This document shows positions 8,149 to 15,508 of a stretch of DNA of 33,675 nt, piece after piece. The stretch comes from CAZUVM01 sp964623885. Lineage in GTDB: Bacteria; Verrucomicrobiota; Verrucomicrobiia; Limisphaerales; UBA8199. The DNA is taken from positions 1 through 33,675 of the forward strand of contig CAZUVM010000200.1 in assembly GCA_964623885.1 (NCBI GenBank), read 5' to 3'. Within the stretch, counting starts at the first letter, position 1; the number at the start of each line of letters is the position of its first letter. Under the pieces are notes generated by a model. That model made no database searches. It saw only the letters and a program-made list of their open reading frames with translations, and was not told where the DNA came from. The translations under genes were made by a program, and so were the position numbers.

Positions 8149-9366
8149 ATGGCTTTAATTGTCCAGAAGTATGGCGGCACGTCGGTGGGCAATACCGAGC
8201 GCATTCGCAACGTTGCCGCGCGTGTGGCCAAGTACCACGGCCAGGGTGATAAGGTCGTGGTTGTCGTCTCGGCCATGAGCGGGGTGACTGACAATTTGAT
8301 CAAGTTGGCCAAGGAAATCATGCCGTTGCCCAACGAACGTGAAATGGACGTTCTGCTGGCTACCGGCGAACAGACGACGATCGCGCTGACCGCCATTGCC
8401 TTGCACGCGCTCGGCTTGCGGGCGGTCTCGCTCACGGGCGCCCAGGCAGGCATCGTCACCGATGGTGTCCATACCAAGGCCAAAATTCAAAATATTACGC
8501 CGAAGCGCATCCACGAGCTCTTGAATGAAGGCCAGGTTGTTATTGTAGCCGGATTCCAGGGCCAGACCATCGATGGCCAGGTCACCACCCTGGGTCGCGG
8601 CGGCTCGGATTTAACCGCGATCGCGCTCGCCGCCGCCCTTAAGGCTGATCTCTGCCAGATTTACACCGACGTCGACGGCGTCTACACCGCCGATCCGCGG
8701 CTCGTCCCGGCCGCGCAAAAGCTCGAAGAAATCTCTTACGACGAGATGCTCGAGTTGGCGAGCCTGGGCGCCAAAGTGATGCAGTCGCGCTCGGTCGAAT
8801 TCGCCAAAAAATTCGGCGTTATTTTTGAAGTCCGCTCCAGCCTCAACGATCACCCAGGAACCATTGTGAAAGAAGAAACCAGGAATATGGAAGATGTCGT
8901 CGTGCGCGGCGTCTCGCTCGACAAAAACCAGGCCAAGGTCACTCTCGTTGCCGTGCCCGACAAGCCGGGCATCGCCGCCCGCATTTTTAAGGCCATTGGC
9001 GACGCGAACCTGAACGTCGATATGATCGTGCAGAACATCAGCCATGGCAGCGGCGCCCCCGCCACCGACCTCTCCTTCACGATTGACAAGCCGGAACTGC
9101 TCAAGGCCCAGAAAGTGATTGAAGGCCTGCGCGCCGAAGTCGGTTTCGGCAAGGTCATTGCCACCGAGAATATCGCCAAGCTCTCGATTGTCGGCGTTGG
9201 GATGAAGAGCCACTCTGGTGTCGCCGGCAAAATGTTCGATACCCTGGCGCGTGAAGGCGTCAATATCGACATGATCTCCACCAGCGAGATTAAGATCTCA
9301 GTGGTGATCGACCTCGCCAAAGGCGAACAGGCAATGCGCGCCGTCCACGCCGCGTTTCTTCCCTAG
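8149..9366 (+). CDS. lysC: Aspartate kinase
   Basis: Phosphorylates aspartate, the first step of the lysine, threonine and methionine pathway. The 405-residue length fits the monofunctional LysC type. VQKYGGTSVGNTERI (4-18) is the amino-acid-kinase signature with the catalytic lysine. TTLGRGGSDLTAIALAAAL (~146-164) and YTDVDGVYTADPR (~171-183) are conserved nucleotide and substrate loops. Two ACT domains occupy residues ~265-405 (KVTLVAVPDKPGIAARIF and KLSIVGVGMKSHSGVAGKMF), the site of allosteric inhibition by lysine and/or threonine. It lies just after hom on the same strand, so the two probably form an operon. An internal translation start producing a separate beta subunit, known in some LysC proteins, was not looked for in detail. 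Confidence 0.96.
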   Translation: MALIVQKYGGTSVGNTERIRNVAARVAKYHGQGDKVVVVVSAMSGVTDNLIKLAKEIMPLPNEREMDVLLATGEQTTIALTAIALHALGLRAVSLTGAQAGIVTDGVHTKAKIQNITPKRIHELLNEGQVVIVAGFQGQTIDGQVTTLGRGGSDLTAIALAAALKADLCQIYTDVDGVYTADPRLVPAAQKLEEISYDEMLELASLGAKVMQSRSVEFAKKFGVIFEVRSSLNDHPGTIVKEETRNMEDVVVRGVSLDKNQAKVTLVAVPDKPGIAARIFKAIGDANLNVDMIVQNISHGSGAPATDLSFTIDKPELLKAQKVIEGLRAEVGFGKVIATENIAKLSIVGVGMKSHSGVAGKMFDTLAREGVNIDMISTSEIKISVVIDLAKGEQAMRAVHAAFLP

Positions 9367-9455
9367 AGCGCGTTTGGAGCGGAGCGCGAGCTTCCCGCGC
9401 TGGTGCGGATTTCGGAGCGCGAGTGGTCGCCTCTCGCAGCGGCAGGAATGGTGCG
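9366..9455. repeat. Family A repeat, second copy (two cores)
   Basis: Starts with GAGCGCGTTTGG directly at the lysC stop (compare GAGCGCGTGTTTGG at 1910). It has two cores, at 9381-9408 and 9414-9453; the second matches the core at 1936-1975 in 33 of 40 positions. The rest of the gap to 9648 has no gene. It holds AGGCCGCAAAG (9501-9511) and a near inverse CTTTGCGGTCT (~9592-9602) followed by CCTTTGCGTTAAA, another low-complexity remnant. Confidence 0.6.
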
Positions 9456-9648
9456 TGGGTGAGGCATTCGAGATTCGACAGGAAGCCGCAAGGAGCCGCT
9501 AGGCCGCAAAGTGGCAGGTTCGGTTTGCGATTGAAGTGACTACCTTGGGTTACTGCTGGCCCACGGGGTTTTAGTGCTCGACCTTTTAAGTCTTTGCGGT
9601 CTTGTGCGCCTTTGCGTTAAAAAATGCCCAACGTGGTTCGGCATCGCG

Positions 9649-10182
9649 TTAGGCCTGCGCTGCGGCGCCTTTGGCTTTTTTCAAATCCTCAGCCAGAAAC
9701 TGCGTCAGGTCCTTGAATTTTGCCACATTGCCGGGGCTGATTTCCATCAGGGTTTTGTGTGCTTCCAGGCAGGCGCGGCTCATATCCTCACGGGTCGCGC
9801 CGGCAGGCTCGACCGGCTGTGCTTCTCCCGAACACGCCGGCGACTCCGCGCCTTGCCTCACCGTGAACAGATGTATCACGCCCAGATTCTCCAGCAGTTC
9901 GCTGATCCGCGCGTTCGGGTTGAGCAACTCGATCGTTCCTCGGGACGCCCCCTGAGGCGGGTTCATCTTCAGCCCGAACCCGGCGAGCACGCCCAAAAAC
10001 GTGCTATCCATCAATTGGCATTCGGAAAGATCCAGAACGAAATAGTTATAGCCTTTCACCTGCAGCTCATTCAGCACGGTCCGGAAATCGATGCTCGAGT
10101 TAAAGTTCGCCCGCCCATTGATTTTCACACAGGCGAACTTTTCCCCAACCAGCACCCACATTTTGGCAGATGGCGTGTTCAT
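9649..10182 (-). CDS. STAS-domain protein (anti-sigma factor antagonist-like)
   Basis: A 177-residue cytoplasmic protein whose first ~115 residues form a STAS domain. STAS proteins such as SpoIIAA bind anti-sigma kinases and are switched by phosphorylation of one serine. Here FVLDLSECQLMDSTFLGVLAGF (48-69) matches the strand-helix that carries it, with Ser60 in MDST as the likely phosphosite. The C-terminal ~60 residues are an Ala/Pro/Glu-rich linker and a helix with no recognised domain. The start overlaps the stop of the delta-subunit gene by four bases (ATGA, 10179-10182), so the two are probably translationally coupled. No anti-sigma kinase or phosphatase is nearby, so its partner is unknown. 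Confidence 0.85.
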   Translation of the reverse strand: MNTPSAKMWVLVGEKFACVKINGRANFNSSIDFRTVLNELQVKGYNYFVLDLSECQLMDSTFLGVLAGFGLKMNPPQGASRGTIELLNPNARISELLENLGVIHLFTVRQGAESPACSGEAQPVEPAGATREDMSRACLEAHKTLMEISPGNVAKFKDLTQFLAEDLKKAKGAAAQA

Positions 10183-11318
10183 CGCGACTGGGTAGTATCC
10201 CCCACAATCTGTACCAGAGTTTGCTGCAATACCAGCGACTCATCGAGCTGGCTTGAAACCAGCCGGAAATTGCATTGCAACAACAGGTCCATGGCCCGAA
10301 CCAGCTCCGCCTCGCTGTATTTGCGGACCTGCGGCAGCGCCTTGAACAATACGTAAGGGTTTAAAGCCAGCGGATTAAAGCGCCGATCCGTTGGCACCTG
10401 GTCGGGTGGCACGCGCTGGAGCTGGGCCGCAAACCGGCGATAATCCGTTTCCGGTTTCACCCACCCTTCGCGCAGCATTTCCTTTAGCATTAACATGGCG
10501 CGGACTTTGCTAATCAGCCCGTACAGTAGCCCGATTTCGGATTTTTGCGGGTCCAGTTTCACTTCCCACAATTCTTCGTCAAGGCGTCTCAACAGTTCCG
10601 GCAGGTTCCGGTCGCCCAGGGCGTCCCCCAGCGCAAACGCCCGGGCCGTTTTGTTGCGAATGCAAATTGCTTCGACGTCCTCCAACCGGATCTCCTGCCG
10701 GGCGCCGACATAAAGTGTCACTTTCTCAATTTCGTTATCCAGTTGCCTCGCTTCGGGTCCGACGCGGTTGATTAGCTCAGCCAAAGCGTCTTCGGAAATG
10801 GCTTTGTTCCTGGCCGCAACTGCCTTGCGCGCCCAGATCTCCGCTTGCGCGGCCCAGTCCTTGTCATTCACAGACCAGCCTGCGAAAGCCTCGACGCGGC
10901 CAATTCTATCAACAGTTTTGTAGAAGACCCGACGTTTGTCGACGTTGCCGGCGCTAATCAGCAGCCGCACGCCTTGCCAGGAGAAATCCTTCAGTTCCTG
11001 GGCGATGTCGCCCAGCGTTTCGGTCACCGCCGCGGCGCCGCCCACCCGGTCGTCGGCCAGGAAGTTGCAGTTTTTCAGCCAGACGACTTTGCCCGAACCG
11101 AAGAACGGCAACGTTTGAAGGCCTTCCCTGAGCCGGCCGAGGACTTTGAGGGCTTCGCCACTGTTGGAAACCGAGGCGTCGAGGATTTCATGGTCCATTC
11201 CACCCAGTTCTTTGGTCCACTCCTCGTAGATCTGCCGAGCCCTTTGCTGAACGGCGAAATCATCTTCGCCGCAGACCAACACCACTGGCGCAGACTGCGT
11301 AGCGGCACGCGCGGGCAT
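10179..11318 (-). CDS. holA: DNA polymerase III subunit delta
   Basis: The delta subunit of the clamp loader, which opens the beta sliding clamp for loading onto primed DNA. The 379-residue length fits HolA (~340). LVCGEDDFAVQQRARQIYEEW (14-34) is the typical N-terminal strand and helix, FFGSGKVVWLKNCNFL (~71-86) corresponds to the conserved P-F-x-x-x-R/K-V-V motif, and the family helix LINRVGPEARQLDNEIEKVTLY sits near residues 187-208. It lies seven bases after the bifunctional-nuclease gene and overlaps the STAS gene, so the three form one minus-strand unit. Pairing of a clamp-loader subunit with a STAS protein is unusual; the function call itself is solid. Confidence 0.88.
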   Translation of the reverse strand: MPARAATQSAPVVLVCGEDDFAVQQRARQIYEEWTKELGGMDHEILDASVSNSGEALKVLGRLREGLQTLPFFGSGKVVWLKNCNFLADDRVGGAAAVTETLGDIAQELKDFSWQGVRLLISAGNVDKRRVFYKTVDRIGRVEAFAGWSVNDKDWAAQAEIWARKAVAARNKAISEDALAELINRVGPEARQLDNEIEKVTLYVGARQEIRLEDVEAICIRNKTARAFALGDALGDRNLPELLRRLDEELWEVKLDPQKSEIGLLYGLISKVRAMLMLKEMLREGWVKPETDYRRFAAQLQRVPPDQVPTDRRFNPLALNPYVLFKALPQVRKYSEAELVRAMDLLLQCNFRLVSSQLDESLVLQQTLVQIVGDTTQSR

Positions 11319-11325
11319 TACGCTC

Positions 11326-11787
11326 CTATTCGGACTCGCTGGTGCCGGATTCGTTGATCCGGTCTAGCACCTCGCTCATGTCCTCCACTTGCTCGAAGAG
11401 ACTGGTCGTCACGTAGATGGGTCGCTTTTGGGCGGTGGCCAAGGCCAGGCAATCGCTCGGCCGGGCGTCGATCTCCACGATTTTGCGGGCCAATTCGTTT
11501 TGTTGCTGGAGGATTAAGCGGGCGAAATACGTTGAGTTCCGCAGTTCAGTGATGACGATCCGCTCCACATTGATGCTGAACCCTTTGAAAATGCTTTGAA
11601 TCAGATCGTGAGTCAGCGGCCGTTCCTTCGGAGTCTCGCGCAGGAACATTCCGATGATGGCACCCATGTTCGGCTCGACGTTGATCACGAAGACCTTCTC
11701 GTCGTTGCCCACGAACAAGGCGCAGCCGCTGTTGGCGGGAAGGATTCCGCGGATCTGCACCGGGACCACATCGTTCTTCATACCCAC
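11326..11787 (-). CDS. Bifunctional nuclease (BFN/DUF151) family protein
   Basis: A 153-residue protein of the DUF151 family, first characterised as a bifunctional nuclease with DNase and RNase activity and widespread in bacteria. The family landmarks are visible: CALFVGNDEKVFVINVEPNMGAIIGMFL (~22-49), RPLTHDLIQSIFKGF (~56-70), and IDARPSDCLALATAQKRPIYVT (~105-126), where the R-P-S-D box is the most conserved. Two ATGs are possible, 11787 and 11781 (MGMKND); no Shine-Dalgarno decides. It is the first gene of the minus-strand unit with holA and the STAS gene. Biological role in this organism is unknown. Confidence 0.85.
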   Translation of the reverse strand: MGMKNDVVPVQIRGILPANSGCALFVGNDEKVFVINVEPNMGAIIGMFLRETPKERPLTHDLIQSIFKGFSINVERIVITELRNSTYFARLILQQQNELARKIVEIDARPSDCLALATAQKRPIYVTTSLFEQVEDMSEVLDRINESGTSESE

Positions 11788-12114
11788 ACCATATTGCGAT
11801 GCGCGTCAAAAAACAAGTCCAGCGGACCCGCCAAACCCTGAACAAATACCCATTTCAACGGGGGTATACTACGGACCAACTCGTTAGCGGAGTGAGGAGT
11901 GCAGAATGGATTGATGGATTGGTGGATTGATGGGCAAGGTGATAGCCAATCGCCGAATTTAGAAAATGCCTCCGGACCGCGAGCCTTTCCCGCTCGCAGC
12001 AGCGGAAACGGCGCACGGGAGATCCTCTTTGTGGCCGGCGGCTTCTCTGTGTTTTCTCCGGCGGCTTTGGCGCCTCGGCGGTAAGTTCTAGGTGCGGTTT
12101 CGTGCCTGGCGACG
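11788..12114. other. Gene-free interval of 327 bases
   Basis: No convincing gene. It contains a purine-rich simple stretch at ~11904-11935 (GGATTGATGGATTGG type), a family A repeat core at 11960-12014, and a GC-rich tail. Open frames here translate to low-complexity sequence without homology-like features. The promoter of the minus-strand unit starting at 11787 should lie in its left part, but no clear -35/-10 pair was found. Confidence 0.5.
11960..12014. repeat. Family A repeat, third copy
   Basis: AGAAAATGCC then GGACCGCGAGCC (from 11974) and TTCCCGCTCGCAGC (to ~12000) followed by AGCGGAAACGGCGC. Order and spacing match the left half of the copy at 1910-2045 (GGAAAATGC, GGAGCGCGAGC, CCCGCTCGCAGCGG, GGAA). 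Confidence 0.55.
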
Positions 12115-12297
12115 CTACTTCTTTGGCAAGCGGACGCTGAACTTAACAGAGGGACCATGGGCCTTCGAAATGACGCGGCTATGGCTTTTGCGCCGACGCC
12201 GCTCCATTCGGGATTCGCGATTTAGATAGAAGAACGCTGCCCAAACGCCAATGACTCCGAGCACAACCAACAACAACAACAAATTGCTTCCGCGCAT
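12115..12297 (-). CDS. Small single-helix membrane protein
   Basis: A 60-residue protein of unknown function. Residues 5-24 (NLLLLLVVLGVIGVWAAFFY) form one transmembrane helix, and the rest (RESRMERRRRKSHSR...SVRLPKK) is strongly basic and would stay in the cytoplasm. The start is well supported: reading the minus strand, AAAAGGAGAAGGTC lies directly before the ATG at 12297, one of the best Shine-Dalgarno sequences in the window. It could be a membrane tether for nucleic acid or acidic lipids, but that is only suggested by charge. It stands alone, with repeats on both sides. Confidence 0.65.
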   Translation of the reverse strand: MRGSNLLLLLVVLGVIGVWAAFFYLNRESRMERRRRKSHSRVISKAHGPSVKFSVRLPKK

Positions 12298-12360
12298 GAC
12301 CTTCTCCTTTTAGGGGCGCGCCAGGCTGCTGTAAAGTGCGAAGCTTCCACAACTTCCACA

Positions 12361-12411
12361 ATGAGAAATGACATATACTCAATTCTCAATGCTCAATGAG
12401 AACCTCCTTCC
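12361..12411 (-). repeat. Family D repeat (CATTGAGCATTGAG type)
   Basis: Read on the minus strand, GAAGGAGGTTCTCATTGAG then CATTGAGAATTGAGTAT closely matches the plus-strand sequence at 15507-15543 (GAAGGAGACTCTTCATTG, AGCATTGGGTATTGAGCAT). Both copies are gene-free. The 12298-12513 interval holds nothing else recognisable. Confidence 0.5.
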
Positions 12412-12513
12412 TGAGTCTCCGTCTGAGATCTTAAATGGTGTGGCTCTTTGCGATTAGTTACTGGCTGACTCCTCCAAACCAATCCATTAATCCCACAAAT
12501 CCAAACTCGCCGC

Positions 12514-12804
12514 TCACCGGCTTACTGCGTGATCGTGACCGCCGCCGCTCCGATGAAACCCAGGAAACGGAATAATTTTACGATCCGGCGGTTCCGCGGT
12601 CGGTGAGCCGCGTCGAAGCTCCTCCAGCGCTTGCTCCAATAAAGGAAGGTGGTTCAGAGGCAGGCTGATGGAGTTCACCAGGCACCAGCCCTGCGCCTCG
12701 TCGTAGCGCTCCACGGCCAGTCTCACCCGGGGCTCTGGGAACCCGCGTTCCAAGTCAACCCGGACGCGCTCGCTCGGTGGCGCTGCGCTGCGCGTACTAC
12801 TCAT
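12514..12804 (-). CDS. Hypothetical 96-residue protein
   Basis: Not recognised. The frame is open up to 12966, but the best start is the ATG at 12804: on the minus strand it is preceded by GGAAAAGGAAAATT, a good Shine-Dalgarno, and the residues before it look like non-coding translation. The predicted protein is soluble and charged, with a compact N-terminal half (VRVDLERGFPEPRVRLAVE, then WCLVNSISLPLNHLPLLEQALEEL, residues ~13-63) suggesting beta strands and one helix, and a Pro/Gly/His-rich tail. A good promoter match lies upstream at 12923-12950. The gene is monocistronic and divergent from the BON-domain gene. Confidence 0.6.
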   Translation of the reverse strand: MSSTRSAAPPSERVRVDLERGFPEPRVRLAVERYDEAQGWCLVNSISLPLNHLPLLEQALEELRRGSPTAEPPDRKIIPFPGFHRSGGGHDHAVSR

Positions 12805-12922
12805 AATTTTCCTTTTCCAGTGTCTGCCTTCATTCCACGTCATGCTCTCCAAAAATTGCCATTTTCGCGCCAAGGTTTGCTGGCCCCGAATCTGAGGTTG
12901 CCTGCAGAAAGGATTCATAATG

Positions 12923-12950
12923 ATAATAATACATATAATTAGCATGTAAA
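12923..12950 (-). promoter_or_regulatory. Putative sigma-70 type promoter for the 96-residue protein
   Basis: On the minus strand, TTTACA (12950-12945), a 16-base spacer and TATTAT (12928-12923), inside an AT-rich island unlike the surrounding GC-rich DNA. It would give a leader of about 110 bases. Confidence 0.4.
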
Positions 12951-12965
12951 TCGTTAATTTATGCA

Positions 12966-12994
12966 TTGCGTTACCCTGCGTTCTTACTTATAAA
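12966..12994 (+). promoter_or_regulatory. Putative promoter for the BON-domain gene
   Basis: TTGCGT (12966-12971), a 17-base spacer and TATAAA (12989-12994), about 40 bases before the ATG at 13034. The -10 match is good and the -35 match partial. The AT-rich island (~12915-13033) is shared with the divergent promoter on the other strand. Confidence 0.4.
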
Positions 12995-13033
12995 TATATC
13001 TCAGAAATTATTGTCGTAGTAATTAGTATACTT

Positions 13034-13324
13034 ATGAAAGGTAATGACCCCTTGAAAGAGAATTCTGCGGGGCAGCTGACCGCAGTGGTCACAGATGGTG
13101 AGATCGCCGCCGAGGCCGTCGACGCCATCCAATGGCTCACCACTATTTCACCGGAAACCATCAGCATCACCGTCCAGGACGGCTGGATTACCCTCGAAGG
13201 CACCGTCGACTGGTGGCATCAGCGCGACACCCTGAGTCAACTGCTCCTGAAGTTGCCCGGCGTCAAAGGCCTGCACAATTTGCTCACCCTCAAATCGGAG
13301 TACGCGGCCGAGCACGCAGCGTAA
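13034..13324 (+). CDS. BON-domain protein
   Basis: A 96-residue protein built around one BON (OsmY/nodulation) domain, a fold that binds lipid or membrane surfaces and is common in stress-induced proteins. The family pattern is visible: AVDAIQWLTTISPETISITVQDGWITLEGTVDW (about 33-65), with the typical V-x-D/N-G-x-V-T-L-x-G strand pair, then a helix and GVKGLHNLLTLK. No signal peptide is seen, so it is probably cytoplasmic, unlike OsmY. It has its own AT-rich promoter region and a strong terminator, so it is monocistronic. No Shine-Dalgarno precedes the ATG. Confidence 0.82.
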   Translation: MKGNDPLKENSAGQLTAVVTDGEIAAEAVDAIQWLTTISPETISITVQDGWITLEGTVDWWHQRDTLSQLLLKLPGVKGLHNLLTLKSEYAAEHAA

Positions 13325-13343
13325 ATTAAGCCCCATCCCGCAA

Positions 13344-13388
13344 GGCGCGTCCCGATCCTCCCCACCCCTCGGGACGCGCCGTTTTTTT
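13344..13388 (+). terminator. Rho-independent terminator after the BON-domain gene
   Basis: GGCGCGTCCCGA (13344-13355) pairs perfectly with TCGGGACGCGCC (13369-13380), a 12-bp GC-rich stem with a 13-base loop, followed by G and seven T residues (13382-13388). It is the clearest terminator in the window. Confidence 0.9.
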
Positions 13389-13428
13389 GGCGTCAGGCAA
13401 GGCGTTCATCTGTGGTGAAGTTTCTTTC

Positions 13429-14124
13429 TCACCCCGTTTTCCCTTTTCCCCGCTCGCCGAACAGCGCCGTGCCGATGCGCACCATCGTCGACCCTTCCTC
13501 GATTGCCACCTCGAAATCGCCAGTCATGCCCATGCTCAGTTGGGGCAGGGGCGCACCCAGGATCTGCTCGCATTCCGACTTTACCTCGCGCAGTTTGCGG
13601 AACACCGGCCGCGCCCGTTCAGGCAAGGGGCTCCACGGCGGGATCGTCATTAGCCCGTGGATCTCCAGTCGCGGCAACAGGTTTAACTGGTCCAGTTGCG
13701 CGAGTAGTTTGTCCGGCGGATAACCAAACTTGCTCGCCTCGCCCACGATATTCACCTCCAGCAGAATCGGCAGCGTTTTCCCGAACTGCTCGGCCCGCTT
13801 GTTGAGTTCCTCCGCCAGGTGCAAGCTGTCCACGCTCTGGACCATCTCGAACAACTCGACCGCGTTGCGGCATTTGTTCGTCTGTAAATGCCCGATCATG
13901 TGCCAGCGCAGCCGGCCCGGGCAGAGCGGGATTTTGGCCTTGGCCTCCTGCACCTTGTTTTCGCCGAACAACATGAGCCCCAGGCGCGCCGCCTCCGCCA
14001 CCGTTTCGGGTAAATGTGTCTTGGTGACCGCCATCAGGGCCACCGACGCCGGGTCACGCCCGGCCCGCGCGCACGCCGCCGCGATTCGTTGCTGAATCTG
14101 AGCTAGATTAGACTCGAGATCCAT
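13429..14124 (-). CDS. yggS: YggS/PROSC-family pyridoxal phosphate-binding protein
   Basis: A 231-residue single-domain PLP-binding protein (PLPBP) that buffers vitamin B6 and affects amino-acid homeostasis; no catalytic activity is established for the family. VALMAVTKTH (28-37) contains Lys35, the PLP Schiff-base lysine. FGENKVQEAKAK (53-64), WHMIGHLQTNK (73-83), VNIVGEASKFG (~124-134), LMTIPPW and LSMGMTGDFEVAIEEGSTMVRIGTALFG (C-terminal phosphate-binding region) match the family closely. It converges on the terminator of the BON-domain gene. The start at 14124 gives the expected N-terminus. Confidence 0.95.
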   Translation of the reverse strand: MDLESNLAQIQQRIAAACARAGRDPASVALMAVTKTHLPETVAEAARLGLMLFGENKVQEAKAKIPLCPGRLRWHMIGHLQTNKCRNAVELFEMVQSVDSLHLAEELNKRAEQFGKTLPILLEVNIVGEASKFGYPPDKLLAQLDQLNLLPRLEIHGLMTIPPWSPLPERARPVFRKLREVKSECEQILGAPLPQLSMGMTGDFEVAIEEGSTMVRIGTALFGERGKGKTG

Positions 14125-14248
14125 GCACCGAAAATAATGCTCGGCGCGCAGAGTGGACAGTCAATTCCTGGTCCAATAAATTAGAGCTGGCTGGAGCCGC
14201 TGTCTATGAAGTCAAGAGCGGCACGGATACGATAAGCTTCAATGTGAC

Positions 14249-14497
14249 ATGATTGAATGCCCGAAATGTAAATCTCAGAAGGCTGTCGTGGGACGATTAT
14301 GTGAGCTTGGACGCAGCATTCAGGCGGTCCTGTCGTTTGTTCCGAGCGCACTCAAGTGGCACCAGTACCGTTCCGAAGGCGGCGCTGAACTGAATACGGA
14401 AGCGTTCGCGTGTCCAGATTGCGGCCTGGTCTGGACCACAGCCGCGTATCCTGAAGTCCTGCGAGTGGTTGTGTGCCAGTCAGCAGAAAACCAATGA
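14249..14497 (+). CDS. Small zinc-ribbon protein
   Basis: An 82-residue protein of unknown function. Two CxxC knuckles, Cys4/Cys7 (ECPKCKS) and Cys55/Cys58 (ACPDCGLVW), form a treble-clef or zinc-ribbon pattern, and the C-terminal knuckle resembles the small zinc ribbons found near transcription or translation proteins. The ~45 residues between contain a hydrophobic helix (SIQAVLSFVPSAL). No Shine-Dalgarno supports the ATG, but the first knuckle begins right after it. It precedes the SecD-P1-like gene by about 100 bases on the same strand. Confidence 0.6.
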   Translation: MIECPKCKSQKAVVGRLCELGRSIQAVLSFVPSALKWHQYRSEGGAELNTEAFACPDCGLVWTTAAYPEVLRVVVCQSAENQ

Positions 14498-14594
14498 GGC
14501 ACCCGATATGGAAATAGATGCGAGGTCGTTGTGGTCCGCACGGATGCCCGCTTCTTGTCCAAAACATTTTGGAGACCGCGCTGTCCAAAAGCTT

Positions 14595-15155
14595 ATGAGA
14601 AAAAACAAGGCACTTCACCCTGCGCTTACCCTGGCTCTCGTCCTCGGGTTCGCGGTCTACTGGTGCAATAGCCTATACGCACAACCTACAAGTCAGGCGC
14701 ACGGCACGATCGTCCCTTCGGCGCATTCACTCGAGAATGGGGCGTATCTTGTATTGCGTGAGGCGCCGACTGCTCAGGAGGCACGTGCAGGGGATAGTTC
14801 CCAGCTTGTGCTCGCATATGACCGAAGAAAGTACAGCGATGCTCCTCCAGAAACGCCCCTCAATTACGTGGCCATCGATCTGAAGGATTACGTGCCGTTG
14901 ATTATCGAAGGGGTGCCGGAGATGAAACGCGATGACCAGGGCAAGAGCATCCTGTCGGTGTCGCTGGCGCGCAAAAACGCCGAACGGGCGGAAGCTTTCA
15001 CCCGGGCCCATCTGGGCGGCCGCATCGCAATGGTGGTGGATGGGGAGATTGTGTCGTTGCATAAGATTCGCAGCGTCATCACCGGCGGGAAACTGCAGAT
15101 CACCCGCTGCACCGACAATGCGTGCGAACTAATCCGCGTGAAGTTGGTGAAGTAG
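14595..15155 (+). CDS. Exported protein with SecD P1-head-like domain
   Basis: A 186-residue exported protein from the ATG at 14595 (the frame is open from 14469, but that part overlaps the zinc-ribbon gene). MRKNKALHPALTLALVLGF onward is a signal peptide or N-terminal anchor, with a likely cut after YAQP (~residues 28-31). The C-terminal region (SILSVSLARKNAERAEAF, then AHLGGRIAMVVDGEIVSLHKI and SVITGGKLQIT) follows the pattern of the P1 head subdomain of SecD, where E. coli has N-V-G-R-Q-L-A-I-V-L-D-G-K-V-I-S. There are no SecD membrane helices, so it is a stand-alone periplasmic version. Such proteins are known but their function is not. It may bind a peptide or another envelope protein. 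Confidence 0.65.
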   Translation: MRKNKALHPALTLALVLGFAVYWCNSLYAQPTSQAHGTIVPSAHSLENGAYLVLREAPTAQEARAGDSSQLVLAYDRRKYSDAPPETPLNYVAIDLKDYVPLIIEGVPEMKRDDQGKSILSVSLARKNAERAEAFTRAHLGGRIAMVVDGEIVSLHKIRSVITGGKLQITRCTDNACELIRVKLVK

Positions 15156-15162
15156 GTTCCCA

Positions 15163-15480
15163 ATGGAGTGGTTACGATTCATTATTGAGTTTGCCTTCGT
15201 GGTCCTGGGATTGTGTTATCTCTGCTTCAAGCACTCACAACGCGTGCGCAATTGGAAACCACTGGAACCTCCCGAGGAGTGGGCCGGGCATGGCATTGAT
15301 ACGTCAGGGCTGCAGCCGCGGATGGAAGAGCTCCGGCGTGACCATATGACCGAACGCCGGGTCGCGATCGACATCGGTTTTCGTCGAGCATTGATTGGAT
15401 TTGCGCGAAAGGCGGTGCGCCAGCTTGGATATTTTCGGCATAGTGCACCTGAGCATCACGCGCATGATCAGAGTCAGTAG
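15163..15480 (+). CDS. Small membrane-anchored hypothetical protein
   Basis: A 105-residue unknown that begins seven bases after the SecD-P1-like gene, so the two are probably cotranscribed. Residues 4-22 (LRFIIEFAFVVLGLCYLCF) form one transmembrane helix. The remainder is cytoplasmic or periplasmic, rich in Arg and Glu (MEELRRDHMTERRVAIDIGFRR region), with a His-rich end. The stop codon TAG is the start of a family B repeat, so the natural C-terminus may have been altered by repeat insertion. Weak start signals make the call moderate. Confidence 0.5.
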   Translation: MEWLRFIIEFAFVVLGLCYLCFKHSQRVRNWKPLEPPEEWAGHGIDTSGLQPRMEELRRDHMTERRVAIDIGFRRALIGFARKAVRQLGYFRHSAPEHHAHDQSQ

Positions 15481-15508
15481 CGCAGACCTCCGAGTCTGCA
15501 AACTCCCG
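15477..15508. repeat. Family B repeat, single unit
   Basis: GTAGCGCAGACCTCCGAGTC then TGC (15477-15499) is identical to the inverted right arm of the array at 22235-22257. The unit GCAGACCTCCGAGTCTGC is itself an imperfect palindrome. It supplies the TAG stop of the preceding gene. Confidence 0.75.

Noticed and set aside
11778..12158. A 126-codon minus-strand frame across the gene-free interval
   Set aside because: It overlaps the repeat core, and its translation is low-complexity without family resemblance or a ribosome binding site.
14125..14248. A plus-strand frame with no start codon reading ELAGAAVYEVKSGTDTISFN just before the zinc-ribbon gene
   Set aside because: It has no start codon or ribosome binding site and is only ~40 codons. 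It might be a gene remnant, but no family was recognised.
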